NCBI GenBank assembly: GCA_934085825.1
Contig: CAKOHR010000001.1
Coordinates: 1-64,000, forward strand
From: an uncultured Bacilli bacterium
GTDB taxonomy: Bacteria; Bacillota_I; Bacilli_A; RF39; UBA660
Direction of reading: 5' to 3'
Length of the DNA stretch: 64,000 bases
Each line of letters starts with the position of its first letter. Within the stretch, counting starts at the first letter, position 1. The position numbers were made by a program, and so were the translations under genes. The notes under the pieces were generated by a model. The model searched no databases and was not told the origin of the DNA. It saw only the letters and a list, made by a program, of their open reading frames with translations. Shown piece after piece: positions 52,230 to 60,935 of this stretch.

Positions 52230-53718
52230 TGAATTAAATCGAAATATTGATAATATTAAAGAAGTATTGAATACATTGCCCAAAAATAATAAAAAAAATC
52301 TTAAAGCCTATAAAGATGAGCTTATAAGGGTTTATAATGAATTTAAAAATCAAAAAGAAGTATTAGAAAAGGAATTGGAAAAAAGAAAAATAAAAGTTAG
52401 TAATTTGTTTAGAAATGAATATATAGTAAAAGAAAAAGAAGAATTAAAAGCGTTAGAAGATAATTTACTTTTATTTACAAATACTAATACTTCATACGAA
52501 AAATCAAATTTAGATAAAAATATATATAATGTAAGTAAGTATTATAAGTATAGTTTAGATAAAGTAAATGAAGATATATTAGATATAATTCAGACTTTTT
52601 TAATCATTGGTATTAATTTAACTGATAAGGATTTTTATTATAGTAAATATTTAAAAATATATTTAGACGCTTTATTAAATAATGACAATGTAATAAATAC
52701 GTTTGAAAATGTTTATTGGAAATGTAGTGATATATTAACTCATGCAGAATTAAATTTTAAATCATTATATTTAAAAAATCAAAAAATATTTGATAAATAT
52801 TATGCATTAAAAAAAAATAATTTATTAAAGGATACAACTAGTAAGGAAATATTTGAAGATTATAAAAATAAGTTCAAAAAATTAGATAATGATGTTTTTA
52901 AAGATGAGGAGACTATATATAATTTATTTAAAAATAAAATATTAAATGTAAATGATTTTAAGGGAGATTTAATAAAAAAAAGTTATCAAAATATATTTAA
53001 TAAAGATTATAGTAGTATAAATATAGAAGATGTAATAAAATATTATTATGCATTAGAAGAATACATAGATTATTTAAATATTAAATATATTATAGATGAT
53101 GCTAAAAAACTATTAGAATCTAAAAATAATTATAAAAATAATTATAAAACTATACTCATGAATATTAAACGTAATGAACATAAGTTGATAAAAATAAATA
53201 AAACAATTACTAAATTGGATAGTAAAAATAAAGATAGTGGTAAATATATTATTTTACAAAATATAACTATTAATAAATTAAAAGAATTATATGATGATTT
53301 AAATTATAATAATTTACTTGATAGATTATATCACAATATTAATAGCGATACTACGTATAATGAAATAGTAGAAATATATTATAATAATTATTTATATTTA
53401 ACAAAATTAATTAAATCATTAAATGAAGAACAATCATTAGAAGAAATAAATAATAGTATAAATATAGTTAAGAATATATATTTTAGTCCATATAAAACAT
53501 TTTTAGATTCATCCTTATTAGGTGAAGATAAAGATATCAAACTAGTATTTAGTGATTGTTATAGTCTCGTAAGTTATAATATAAATCCTGATTTATTGGA
53601 TAATTATGATGAAATAAGTAATTTAAAAGATAGTATTTATAAAATTATTATTTATTATTATATAAATGTATTAGGTATTAAAATTGAAGATATAGAATTT
53701 TTTACTATTATTGATTGA
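52222..53718 (+). CDS. Long helical/coiled-coil protein of the matrix locus (498 aa)
   Basis: I do not recognise a family. The protein is soluble, almost wholly helical, and very rich in Lys, Asn, Ile and Glu. It has a clear coiled coil at residues of about 30-80 (KDELIRVYNEFKNQKEVLEKELEKRK). No signal peptide or membrane segment is present, so it acts in the cytoplasm or by binding the membrane machinery. AAGGTGAT precedes ATG 52222. Its composition resembles the 303-aa protein at 37485, so a shared ancestry is possible but not provable by eye. Confidence 0.6.
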   Translation: MIDELNRNIDNIKEVLNTLPKNNKKNLKAYKDELIRVYNEFKNQKEVLEKELEKRKIKVSNLFRNEYIVKEKEELKALEDNLLLFTNTNTSYEKSNLDKNIYNVSKYYKYSLDKVNEDILDIIQTFLIIGINLTDKDFYYSKYLKIYLDALLNNDNVINTFENVYWKCSDILTHAELNFKSLYLKNQKIFDKYYALKKNNLLKDTTSKEIFEDYKNKFKKLDNDVFKDEETIYNLFKNKILNVNDFKGDLIKKSYQNIFNKDYSSINIEDVIKYYYALEEYIDYLNIKYIIDDAKKLLESKNNYKNNYKTILMNIKRNEHKLIKINKTITKLDSKNKDSGKYIILQNITINKLKELYDDLNYNNLLDRLYHNINSDTTYNEIVEIYYNNYLYLTKLIKSLNEEQSLEEINNSINIVKNIYFSPYKTFLDSSLLGEDKDIKLVFSDCYSLVSYNINPDLLDNYDEISNLKDSIYKIIIYYYINVLGIKIEDIEFFTIID

Positions 53719-53762
53719 AAAAAGTAAGTAATGTATGTTATACTTTAGGTAAGGTGATAGAA

Positions 53763-54293
53763 ATGAAGATAGTTAAAACAATTTTTAGTATACTTATTAT
53801 TCCTTATGTGGTTGTTGCACTATTTACGACAGTATGCTTAATGAATTACAATAAGTATGGTATAACAGAATTTGGAAATAGGTCTCTTATTATAGTAGAA
53901 AATAATAGTTTAGAGCCAACATTTAAAAAAGGAAATTTATTAATTGTTAAAAAAAATGATAATTTAGAAAGTATTAAACCTGGAGACTCAATATTCTTTT
54001 ATAATAATTATAATGATGAAGTTAGTGTAAGTTTAAGTAACGTATTAAAAAGAACTAAAGTAAATAATAAAGAATATACATATACTATTGATGGTAACTA
54101 TGATGTATCTAGTACATTTTATATTGGTAGTGTAAATGATACTATTGTTTATCCATTTTTGGGAACTCTTTTAGATGTATTTACTTCAAAGATAGGTTAT
54201 TTATTAATATTTGTATTACCAATTTTATGCTTCTTCTTATATGAAATATATGCTGTTATAAAAGAAATTAAAGACTACAAGGAAGAAAAATAA
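53763..54293 (+). CDS. SipW-type signal peptidase homologue lacking the catalytic His
   Basis: This 176-residue homologue has two membrane helices (TIFSILIIPYVVVALFTTVCL and IGYLLIFVLPILCFFLYEIYAVI). ENNSLEPTFKKGNLLIVKK keeps the Ser segment. The expected His segment (THRV in the active paralogues) is replaced by VSVSLSNVLKRTK, so activity is doubtful. It shares overall sequence with the homologue at 36034. ATG 53763 follows AAGGTGAT; the frame upstream overlaps the preceding stop. It abuts a TasA-like gene. Confidence 0.75.
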   Translation: MKIVKTIFSILIIPYVVVALFTTVCLMNYNKYGITEFGNRSLIIVENNSLEPTFKKGNLLIVKKNDNLESIKPGDSIFFYNNYNDEVSVSLSNVLKRTKVNNKEYTYTIDGNYDVSSTFYIGSVNDTIVYPFLGTLLDVFTSKIGYLLIFVLPILCFFLYEIYAVIKEIKDYKEEK

Positions 54294-54880
54294 TGAAAAG
54301 AGGATTCATCTTTATTGGGTGTTTACTCTTTTTACTTATACTAAGTTTTAATATTACTTATGGGTTGTTTGAAAGCAATAAAGATTTTAATGCTAATATG
54401 AATGTTGCTAAGTTTAATTTATTTGTAAATAATAATAATATAGTAGATACTAAGAGTTTTAATATTAATAATATAACTGTTTTAAATAATGAAAATGTAT
54501 TAGATGGAAAGATTGCTCCAGGGGTAAGGGGGTATTTTGAATTAATATTAGATCCAAAAGATAGTGATGTTTCCATATATTATGAAGTATCACTTGATTT
54601 AAAAGATGTATTAAATGATGGTATTATTTTAGATGGCGTAGAAAGCGATAGTGGTAGCTTGATAAATGTTGATAAAAATACTTATGCTGGAGTATTTACA
54701 TTAGATGAAATAAAGCATAATGTTCAAAAAAATATAAAGATATATTTTTCATGGGTTAATAATGATGAAGTGTTAGATGATATTAAATACGCAGATGGTC
54801 TAAAATGTGATATTAAAACAAACGTTAAAGCAAGTCAATATTTTGGAGAGAATATACCTGTATATAGTGAGGAAGTATGA
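54293..54880 (+). CDS. TasA-like secreted protein (195 aa)
   Basis: The signal helix (GFIFIGCLLFLLILSFNITYGLF) ends in TYGLF, a SipW-type cleavage context. The mature part has VAKFNLFVNNNNIVDTKSF and KIAPGVRGYFELILDPKDSDVSIYYEV, matching the inverted paralogue at 42274. The gene starts on the last base of the preceding peptidase homologue and overlaps the following active peptidase by 4 nt, so precursor and peptidases are coupled. It is probably a minor matrix subunit. Confidence 0.8.
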   Translation: MKRGFIFIGCLLFLLILSFNITYGLFESNKDFNANMNVAKFNLFVNNNNIVDTKSFNINNITVLNNENVLDGKIAPGVRGYFELILDPKDSDVSIYYEVSLDLKDVLNDGIILDGVESDSGSLINVDKNTYAGVFTLDEIKHNVQKNIKIYFSWVNNDEVLDDIKYADGLKCDIKTNVKASQYFGENIPVYSEEV

Positions 54881-55389
54881 AGTATATAAAAAGGGTTATA
54901 GATGTATTAATTATAATTGCTTTGCTAATTTTGGTTTTAATAATATATGGCTATATAGAAAAGTATGTATTAAAAAAAGATTATATTAATTATTTTGGAT
55001 ATACATTATTTGAGGTTGCAAGTGGAAGTATGTCTCCTACTATTAATGTGGGAGATATAGTATTAGTTAAAATAACTAAAGATATAGAAAATAACAATAT
55101 TATTACTTATAAAGAAAATAATTATTTTATAACTCATAGAGTAATAAAAATAGAACAAGATAATATTATAGCTAAAGGAGATTATAATGATTCAATAGAC
55201 AAAGAGGTTAATATTAATGATGTGTTAGGAAAAGTAATAAAGGTTTTTCCTGGAGTTGGTGTTTGGAAAAAGGTGTTTCTAAATCCTAGAGTTATGATTT
55301 CTTTAACGAGTACATTTGTTTTCTTTACAATTTATTTTTATTTGCTTGAAAGGAAGAAAGATTATAATGAAAAAGTTAAAGATAAATAA
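54877..55389 (+). CDS. sipW: SipW-type signal peptidase I, probably active
   Basis: In this 170-residue signal peptidase an N-terminal helix precedes FEVASGSMSPTINVGDIVLVK with the Ser nucleophile, FITHRVIKI with the catalytic His, and IIAKGDYNDSID with the supporting Asp. VLGKVIKVFPGVGVW and the C-terminal helix are standard. It overlaps the TasA-like genes on both sides (4 and 23 nt), identifying them as the likely substrates. This is the second apparently active enzyme of the locus, next to the one at 41042. Confidence 0.9.
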   Translation: MKYIKRVIDVLIIIALLILVLIIYGYIEKYVLKKDYINYFGYTLFEVASGSMSPTINVGDIVLVKITKDIENNNIITYKENNYFITHRVIKIEQDNIIAKGDYNDSIDKEVNINDVLGKVIKVFPGVGVWKKVFLNPRVMISLTSTFVFFTIYFYLLERKKDYNEKVKDK

Positions 55390-55933
55390 AAAAATTTGTT
55401 TTATTTTAATAAGTATATTATTGATAATTGGTGGAGGCATATCATATGCTACTTATGCTAAATATGAAACACATGCTAAGAGCATAGCTCCTTTAGAGTA
55501 TGCTTTATATGTACTTAATACAAATCCCGTTAGTGATACTATTAAATTAAGTGAAATGAAACCAAGTGATAATGAATATGTTTACGCATTTAGTGTAAGT
55601 AATTTTAAAGATAAAAAAAGATCAGAAACTAATTTAGAATATAGTTTAGTTATTAAATCAACAACAAATTTACCTTTAGAATATCGATTAGTTATCAATG
55701 ATGATTATAAGAATAATTCAAATAATGCTTTCATAAGTGATGAGATAACACAAGATGATGATGGAACATATTTTAGGGTAATGAAAGCTCCGGATAGTAA
55801 TTTCTCATATAAAGAAAATGAAACAAATTATTATTATTTAATGGTTAAGTTTCCTTTAAATTATCTGGATAGTAAATATCAAGATATTACAGAATTTTTA
55901 AGTATAGAAATTTATTCAAAACAAAAAATATAA
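55367..55933 (+). CDS. TasA-like secreted protein (188 aa)
   Basis: The signal region (ICFILISILLIIGGGISYATYAKY) ends in TYAKYETHAKS, a SipW-type motif. The mature protein has LEYALYVLNTNPVSD and YVYAFSVSNFKDKKRSETNLEYSLVIKS, a beta-sandwich pattern fitting the camelysin/TasA group. ATG 55367 lies inside the signal peptidase gene, with GGAAG upstream. It ends the operon just before the strong promoter at 55949. Confidence 0.75.
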   Translation: MKKLKINKKICFILISILLIIGGGISYATYAKYETHAKSIAPLEYALYVLNTNPVSDTIKLSEMKPSDNEYVYAFSVSNFKDKKRSETNLEYSLVIKSTTNLPLEYRLVINDDYKNNSNNAFISDEITQDDDGTYFRVMKAPDSNFSYKENETNYYYLMVKFPLNYLDSKYQDITEFLSIEIYSKQKI

Positions 55934-55948
55934 ATTTTAAAAATTTTG

Positions 55949-55977
55949 TTGCATTATGTCGATTTGTGTGCTAGAAT
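55949..55977 (+). promoter_or_regulatory. Strong sigma-A promoter of the major TasA-like gene
   Basis: TTGCAT at 55949-55954 and TAGAAT at 55972-55977 are separated by 17 nt. The transcript would have a leader of about 55 nt. Its position suggests high, independent expression of the last fibre gene. Confidence 0.75.
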
Positions 55978-56003
55978 GGATTTATATGATAGAGGGGACT
56001 AGT

Positions 56004-56031
56004 TCTCTAGTTGGGAGTCTCTAGTTAGGAG
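56004..56031 (+). repeat. Tandem 14-nt direct repeat in the leader of the TasA-like gene
   Basis: TCTCTAGTTGGGAG at 56004-56017 is repeated as TCTCTAGTTAGGAG at 56018-56031 with one change. Each copy ends in a GGAG ribosome-binding core; the second lies at correct distance from the ATG. The upstream GGGACTAGTT can pair partly with the repeats. Confidence 0.75.
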
Positions 56032-56038
56032 TGAAGTT

Positions 56039-57097
56039 ATGGAAAATGAAATTAATGAAAATCTTGATGTAAAAAAACAAAAAGATGAAACAAAAATGGG
56101 TGTGGTTTTATTAACTGAAAGAAGAAAAAAACATAAAAAAAGAATTGGGTTATTAATAATATTGTTATTGGTTACTGGAGTAATGCTAGGTACAACAACA
56201 TATGCATGGTTTACTGCTAATAAGACTGTTAATGTTAATAAAATTACCGTTAATGTAGCAGCTCAAAATGGTATTCAAATTTCTGTAGATGGAACTACTT
56301 GGAAGTCAATTATTCAAACTGATGATATAAAAGGAGCTTCTGCTAAATATGCTGCTGCTAAAAATCAACTTCCTGTGTCAATTGAACCAGTTTCTACTGT
56401 TGGAGAAATGGATCAAGATGGCTTAATGAAGATGTATTATGGTGTTGTTGATACTAATGAAGGTGGAAATTATATTTTAACTGCTACAAAAAATACTGAA
56501 AAAAATGGTGTTGATGGTAAGTTTATTGCATTTGATTTATTCTTTAAGGTAGATGCTGAAACTAATACTTATTTAACTAGTTCATCAGGTGTTGTTGCCG
56601 ATGGTAATGATTCAGGGATTAAAAATGCATCAAGAATGGCATTTGCTGTATTAGGAAACACTACTGCTGGAGATACATTAGAAAATATTCAAAAATTAAA
56701 TGCCGGAACTTCTGCAGTTGTAAATATTTGGGAACCAAATTACGATATACATAAACCCGCAGCTGTTAATCATGCTAGGGATACATATGGTATTACTACT
56801 CAAGAAACAGGTGCTGAACAAATCAAATATGATGGAATTAAAGCAGAAATAACAAAAGAAAATAATGTTTTAGTTGGTGAGGCTAATTCAACTAGATATA
56901 CTGAATATTTTGGAAATACTACTATGAAATATTCTACTGCAGCAGATTTTACTCAAAAAGTTTCATTCTTAACTCTTCAACCTGGTATTACAAAAGTAAG
57001 AATATATATGTGGATTGAAGGTCAAGATGTTGACTGCGAAAACGTTGCATCTGGTGGTAGTATTGCTTATAATCTTCAAATAACTACTGAAGCATAG
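56039..57097 (+). CDS. Major TasA-like secreted fibre protein (352 aa)
   Basis: A cytoplasmic basic N-terminus leads to a helix (IGLLIILLLVTGVMLGTTTYAWF) with the SipW-type TTYAWFTANK motif. The mature protein has VNVNKITVNVAAQNGIQISVD, LPVSIEPVSTVGEMDQDG, VNIWEPNYDIHKPA and the end MWIEGQDVDCEN, all shared with the paralogue at 43677. It has its own strong promoter, a leader with doubled ribosome-binding core and a terminator. Composition (more Ala, Thr and Gly, less Asn/Lys) also suggests an abundant structural protein. It is the best candidate for the main fibre subunit, exported by Sec and cleaved by the SipW-type enzymes. Confidence 0.85.
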   Translation: MENEINENLDVKKQKDETKMGVVLLTERRKKHKKRIGLLIILLLVTGVMLGTTTYAWFTANKTVNVNKITVNVAAQNGIQISVDGTTWKSIIQTDDIKGASAKYAAAKNQLPVSIEPVSTVGEMDQDGLMKMYYGVVDTNEGGNYILTATKNTEKNGVDGKFIAFDLFFKVDAETNTYLTSSSGVVADGNDSGIKNASRMAFAVLGNTTAGDTLENIQKLNAGTSAVVNIWEPNYDIHKPAAVNHARDTYGITTQETGAEQIKYDGIKAEITKENNVLVGEANSTRYTEYFGNTTMKYSTAADFTQKVSFLTLQPGITKVRIYMWIEGQDVDCENVASGGSIAYNLQITTEA

Positions 57098-57183
57098 TAA
57101 AATTTTGTTTCTTGTCAATTAGGGTTGATGAGATTAAAAATTCATGATAATGAATTGAAGTTATAAGGTTAGAAATGTAGATT

Positions 57184-57217
57184 AGAGATGATAATAGTAT
57201 TTAATCATCTCTTTTTG
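57184..57217 (+). terminator. Terminator of the major TasA-like gene
   Basis: AGAGATGAT at 57184-57192 pairs perfectly with ATCATCTCT at 57204-57212, followed by TTTTT. Confidence 0.85.
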
Positions 57218-57736
57218 TATGGGATAATAGGTGTAAAATAAGTAAATTTTTAGTGAATAAACTAAGAAAAATTATAGAGTTAGATAAATGTTATAAGGTT
57301 ATTAAGATAGAAATGAAAGTATTAATAGATTAAATATAAATTAAGTTTAAAATATAGAGTAGAAATAAATAATACATGTTATAATTCAGTTAGAAATATA
57401 TTGAAAAGGCATATGAAAAATTACTCATATATAAGGAAAAAATTAATGTACTTTTAAACAGAAAAAGAATGTCTAATTATATTTTGAAAATAGGCACTTG
57501 AGTTAAGTATGTCATATCAGATATGTATAAGCGATACCTTTAGGTCACCAAAATAATGTTTTCCAAAGCAAAATATGTTGTTGACCCATTTCGTTATACC
57601 AATAATATGAAAAAAATTTTAAGGGTATTTAAGTAGGCATTGCAAAGAGAAATCAAGCCCTTATATACGGGCTTGCAAATAATAAGACCTTATAGGCCAT
57701 GTGAGAAACTCGTCTTTTAGGCGTGGCTATTTTTTT
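57213..57736 (+). ncRNA. Gene-free stretch, possible structured RNA at its 3' end
   Basis: These 520 bases have no convincing frame. An extended -10 (TG-T-TATAAT, ending 57385) could start a transcript. Near the end lie the hairpin CAAGCCC/GGGCTTG (57654-57675) and a second stem-loop in which GCCA (57696-57699) pairs with TGGC (57724-57727) and CGTC with GGCG, followed by seven T (57730-57736). The string GTGAGAAACTCGTC...TTTAGGCGTGGC resembles right ends of IS200/IS605 elements. A relic end or an unknown RNA are both possible; no transposase is present. Confidence 0.35.
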
Positions 57737-57954
57737 AATATTGATTTGGGATATGGTTTACGTTCATCGGTTCTATATAGTAAATAATCTATGCTTGTAT
57801 CATAGAAATCAGCTATGTTTTTTAATACTTCAGTAGGTATGTCATTAGTTTCTGTTTCATATTGAGAATACCCGGTTTGGCTCATATTTAAATATTTAGC
57901 AATGTCTTTTTGAAATAGGTCTTTGTCTTCACGAAGTTCTTTTAGTCTGTTCAT
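57727..57954 (-). CDS. XRE-family HTH regulator (75 aa)
   Basis: This is a small Cro/CI-type DNA-binding protein. The HTH is LFQKDIAKYLNMSQTGYSQYE, preceded by RLKELREDKD and followed by IADFYDTSIDYLLYRTD, the standard five-helix domain. There is no extra ligand or oligomerisation domain. AAAGGTGAT precedes the ATG. It is divergent from the yqfC operon and separates it from the surface locus, so it could regulate either. Similar short XRE proteins are common in Bacilli. Confidence 0.9.
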   Translation of the reverse strand: MNRLKELREDKDLFQKDIAKYLNMSQTGYSQYETETNDIPTEVLKNIADFYDTSIDYLLYRTDERKPYPKSILKK

Positions 57955-58109
57955 ATTTGTATCACCTTTAAAACAATATCATAACTTAAAACAAGTTACG
58001 TGTTATTAAAGTATTTATCATTTTCTTTTATTTGAAAAACTGTCCGTAGGTAAGTAATTCTTGGAGATTAAAAATACTCAACGATCATATAATTAATAAG
58101 GTGAAGCTT

Positions 58110-58355
58110 ATGCATATTAAAGATACTCTTATTAATTTTTTATATGATAAAGATTATTTTATATCAATATATGATACTTATATTCATGTTTTTAATTATA
58201 AAGATTTAGTTAGTTTAACTAGTAAACTAATTGTTTTAAAAATGGATAAATTTAGTTTAGAAATAAAAGGAGAAGATTTATTTATAACTAGGATGATGCC
58301 AAATGAAATACTTATTAAAGGCAAAATAAAGAATGTAGGTATTACTTATGAATAA
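58110..58355 (+). CDS. yqfC: Sporulation protein YqfC
   Basis: This 81-residue protein is of the YabP/YqfC family, recognised by SIYDTYIHVFNYKDLVSLTSKLIVL and the final IKGKIKNVGITYE. In Bacillus it is made under sigma-E in the mother cell and sits beside yqfD as here. ATG 58110 follows AAGGTGAAG. A CATATAAT at 58086-58093 resembles a sigma-E -10, but a matching -35 is not clear. It overlaps yqfD by 8 nt. Confidence 0.85.
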   Translation: MHIKDTLINFLYDKDYFISIYDTYIHVFNYKDLVSLTSKLIVLKMDKFSLEIKGEDLFITRMMPNEILIKGKIKNVGITYE

Positions 58356-59490
58356 AAATATTGTGTGGATAAGTAGTAAATGTGATAATTATTATAGGTT
58401 GATTAGAAAAATTGAAAATTTATCAATTAAAATATATGAAGTTAAATATATAGAAAAGGTTCTTTATTTAAAAGTTACAAAAAAAGATTATGAAAAAATA
58501 AGTAAGTATATTATTAGTTATAAATTTAAGATTGTAAGAAATACTGGAATTAATAAATTAATTGAAAATATAAAGAAAGAAAAAATATTTGTAATAAGTT
58601 TAGTAGTTGGATTACTAGTTTTTCTTTGTTTAAAAAACTTAATTGTTAAAATAAATATCGTTCATGAAAATAGCAATATTAGAGAGCTTATTAAAGATGA
58701 GTTAGATAGTTATGGAATCAAGGTACTTAGTTTTAAGAAAAGCTATAAAGAACTTGATAAAATAAAACAAAATATCCTTGATAAATATCCTGATAAACTT
58801 GATTGGATTGAATTTGAAGTAAAAGGAATGGTTTTAAGTGTTAAAATAGAAGAGAGAATTATTACTGATACTAGTAAGGTAGATAAAGTTTGTGATGTGG
58901 TTGCTAAGAAAAGTGGAATTATAAGTGATGTTAAAGTTGAAAATGGGGATGTTTTAGTTCTAATAAATGACTATGTAAGAGAAGGAGATACCCTTATTTC
59001 TGGAACTGTTAGATATAATGAAGAAGATAAAAGATATACTTGTGCCTCAGGTGAAGTGTATGCAACTGTTTGGTATACAGGAAGTGCTAGTATTCCATTT
59101 AAATATTTTGAATATGAAAAAGAGAAAAAAAAGAGATATAATTTGGTTTGGGAATATGCTGATGTAAAACATGAAATACTTAAAAATAGGTTGGAAAATT
59201 ATGAGAGTAATTATAAAACTTTGCTTAAAATCTTTGATTTTAGCTTGTATTTAGATAAACAAGTAAGCGTAAAAAAAATAGAAAAGGAATATACAGAAGA
59301 TGAAGCTGTAACTGCAGGTGTAACCAAAGTAATTCAATCAGTAGAAAAAAGATTAAGTGAAAAAGATAACATAATTGATAAAAAAGTTTTGAAAAAAGTT
59401 AAAAATAATAGTACAATGGATATAGATGTATTTGTAGTTGTTAGAGAACTTATAAGTACACAAAAAGAAATTAAAATTGAAAAGGATTGA
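58348..59490 (+). CDS. yqfD: Sporulation protein YqfD
   Basis: This 380-residue membrane protein matches YqfD: an N-terminal soluble domain, one helix near 82-102 (IFVISLVVGLLVFLCLKNLIV), then extracytoplasmic domains with LDWIEFEVKGMVLSVKIEERI, CDVVAKKSGIISDVKVENGDVLV and YVREGDTLISGTV. In sporulating Bacilli the protein is needed in the mother cell after engulfment. The yqfC-yqfD order is conserved, supporting real sporulation ancestry of this organism. Confidence 0.9.
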   Translation: MNKNIVWISSKCDNYYRLIRKIENLSIKIYEVKYIEKVLYLKVTKKDYEKISKYIISYKFKIVRNTGINKLIENIKKEKIFVISLVVGLLVFLCLKNLIVKINIVHENSNIRELIKDELDSYGIKVLSFKKSYKELDKIKQNILDKYPDKLDWIEFEVKGMVLSVKIEERIITDTSKVDKVCDVVAKKSGIISDVKVENGDVLVLINDYVREGDTLISGTVRYNEEDKRYTCASGEVYATVWYTGSASIPFKYFEYEKEKKKRYNLVWEYADVKHEILKNRLENYESNYKTLLKIFDFSLYLDKQVSVKKIEKEYTEDEAVTAGVTKVIQSVEKRLSEKDNIIDKKVLKKVKNNSTMDIDVFVVVRELISTQKEIKIEKD

Positions 59491-59495
59491 TTAGC

Positions 59496-60113
59496 ATGTT
59501 TTTAAACACTATAAGAGCAGTACTTAATGATAATTGGCCAGTACTTGTAATATTCATTGTTACCTTAGTTAGTATGAGATTTTTTTACTTAAAAGCCCAC
59601 AAGGAAAAGACTAGTTTTTATAAAGAATTTTTTGGTATAATTTCAATAGTTTATTTGTTTTTATTATTTCAACTTCTTACTAAAGTAGAACTTAATGAGG
59701 GCAGTGGCTATAATTTAGTTCCTTTTACTGAAATTTTTAGATATAAAATAGGTAGTAATCTCTTTATATATAATGTAGTTGGAAACATTTTGGCGTTTGT
59801 ATTTTTTGGAATTATAGTTTCATGCTATATTAAACCTAAAACAGTTTTGGCTCCATTTATGATATCATTGGTTGTATCTTCAACAGTTGAATTTGTGCAA
59901 CTTAATATTGGTAGAAGTTTTGATGTGGATGATATAATTTTAAATGTCCTTGGATGTGTAATTGGTTATCTTCTTTATATTGGACTAGCTGCTATTCATA
60001 ATCACTTGCCAAAGGCATTTCAAAAAGAAGGATTAATTAATGTTATATGTTTTATTTTAATAATAATTATGGTATTATATATACTTAAGGTGATGGGGGT
60101 GTTAGCAATTTGA
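59496..60113 (+). CDS. VanZ-like membrane protein
   Basis: The product has about 205 residues with five or six membrane helices. The VanZ-family signature is present: YNLVPFTEIFRYKIG, NVVGNILAFVFFG and SSTVEFVQLNIGRSFDVDDIILNVLGCVIGY. VanZ-like proteins can increase tolerance to glycopeptides and have wider envelope roles. ATG 59496 follows AAGGATTG inside the yqfD end. The stop overlaps the TTG start of ybeY. The family insertion between yqfD and ybeY replaces the phoH gene found there in Bacillus. Confidence 0.85.
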   Translation: MFLNTIRAVLNDNWPVLVIFIVTLVSMRFFYLKAHKEKTSFYKEFFGIISIVYLFLLFQLLTKVELNEGSGYNLVPFTEIFRYKIGSNLFIYNVVGNILAFVFFGIIVSCYIKPKTVLAPFMISLVVSSTVEFVQLNIGRSFDVDDIILNVLGCVIGYLLYIGLAAIHNHLPKAFQKEGLINVICFILIIIMVLYILKVMGVLAI

Positions 60114-60559
60114 ATCACTATGATATAATCAATGAATTTGATGGGAAATTAAAATATGATTTTCTACCTAAAATAATCGATAAATGTTTAGAAATGGAAC
60201 ATGTGGAAAATGCAGTGTTTACAATAATATTTATTGATGATGAAAAGATGCATGAGCTTAATAAAACTTACAGGGGTATTGATAGAACTACAGATGTTTT
60301 ATCATTTGCTTATGAAGATAATGAAACTGTAGAATGCGATATAAGAATGCTTGGGGAAATCTTTGTAAGTATTCCTAAAATGAAAGAACAAGCTGTAGAA
60401 TATGGACATAGTGAAGTTCGTGAATTATCATTTTTGGTAGTTCATGGTATACTTCATTTACTAGGTTATGATCATACTTTAGGAGAAAAGTACGAAAAAG
60501 AAATGTTTAGTCGTCAGGAGTTGGTATTAAATGAGTTTGAAGAAACAAGAAAAGCATAA
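60110..60559 (+). CDS. ybeY: Endoribonuclease/rRNA maturation factor YbeY
   Basis: YbeY is a zinc-dependent RNase needed for 16S rRNA 3' maturation and ribosome quality control. The 149-residue product has TYRGIDRTTDVLSFAY, LGEIFVSIPK and the zinc motif VVHGILHLLGYDH (three His). Translation starts at a TTG that overlaps the VanZ-like stop (TTGA), with GGGGGTG upstream. The order ybeY-dgkA-era is conserved in Bacilli. Confidence 0.95.
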   Translation: MNHYDIINEFDGKLKYDFLPKIIDKCLEMEHVENAVFTIIFIDDEKMHELNKTYRGIDRTTDVLSFAYEDNETVECDIRMLGEIFVSIPKMKEQAVEYGHSEVRELSFLVVHGILHLLGYDHTLGEKYEKEMFSRQELVLNEFEETRKA

Positions 60560-60926
60560 GAAAATGAGTTTTAAAAGATTTTTAAATAGTATTAAATATT
60601 CAATTGATGGTTTAGTTAATGCCTATCAAAATGAACAAAGCTTATGGCTTCATGCTATGTGTACAACTTTAATTGTTGTGCTTGGCTTTATTTTGCAAAT
60701 AAGTTTTATTCAATGGGCAATAATTGTTATTGCACTTGTTATTGTTTTGGCGGTAGAACTTTTAAATACTGCAATTGAAGCAACAGTTGATTTAATTACT
60801 AAAGAAATACATCCCCTTGCTAAAGTTGCTAAAGATTGTGGGAGTGCCGCAGCATTTGTAAGTAGCATTATGGTATTTATTATTTGTTGTTTTATCTTTA
60901 TTCCTAAGATTGTTGCATTATTTTAA
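60531..60926 (+). CDS. dgkA: Diacylglycerol/undecaprenol kinase DgkA
   Basis: This 131-residue membrane kinase has three helices. In Firmicutes it phosphorylates undecaprenol, recycling the lipid carrier for wall synthesis. The signature VELLNTAIEATVDLI, with catalytic Glu, is followed by HPLAKVAKDCGSAAAFVSS. A basic N-terminus precedes SIDGLVNAYQNEQSLWLHA. CAGGAG inside ybeY supports ATG 60531; a second ATG at 60564 is possible. It overlaps ybeY by 29 nt and is followed by era. Confidence 0.95.
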   Translation: MSLKKQEKHKKMSFKRFLNSIKYSIDGLVNAYQNEQSLWLHAMCTTLIVVLGFILQISFIQWAIIVIALVIVLAVELLNTAIEATVDLITKEIHPLAKVAKDCGSAAAFVSSIMVFIICCFIFIPKIVALF

Positions 60927-60935
60927 GAGGTTTTT

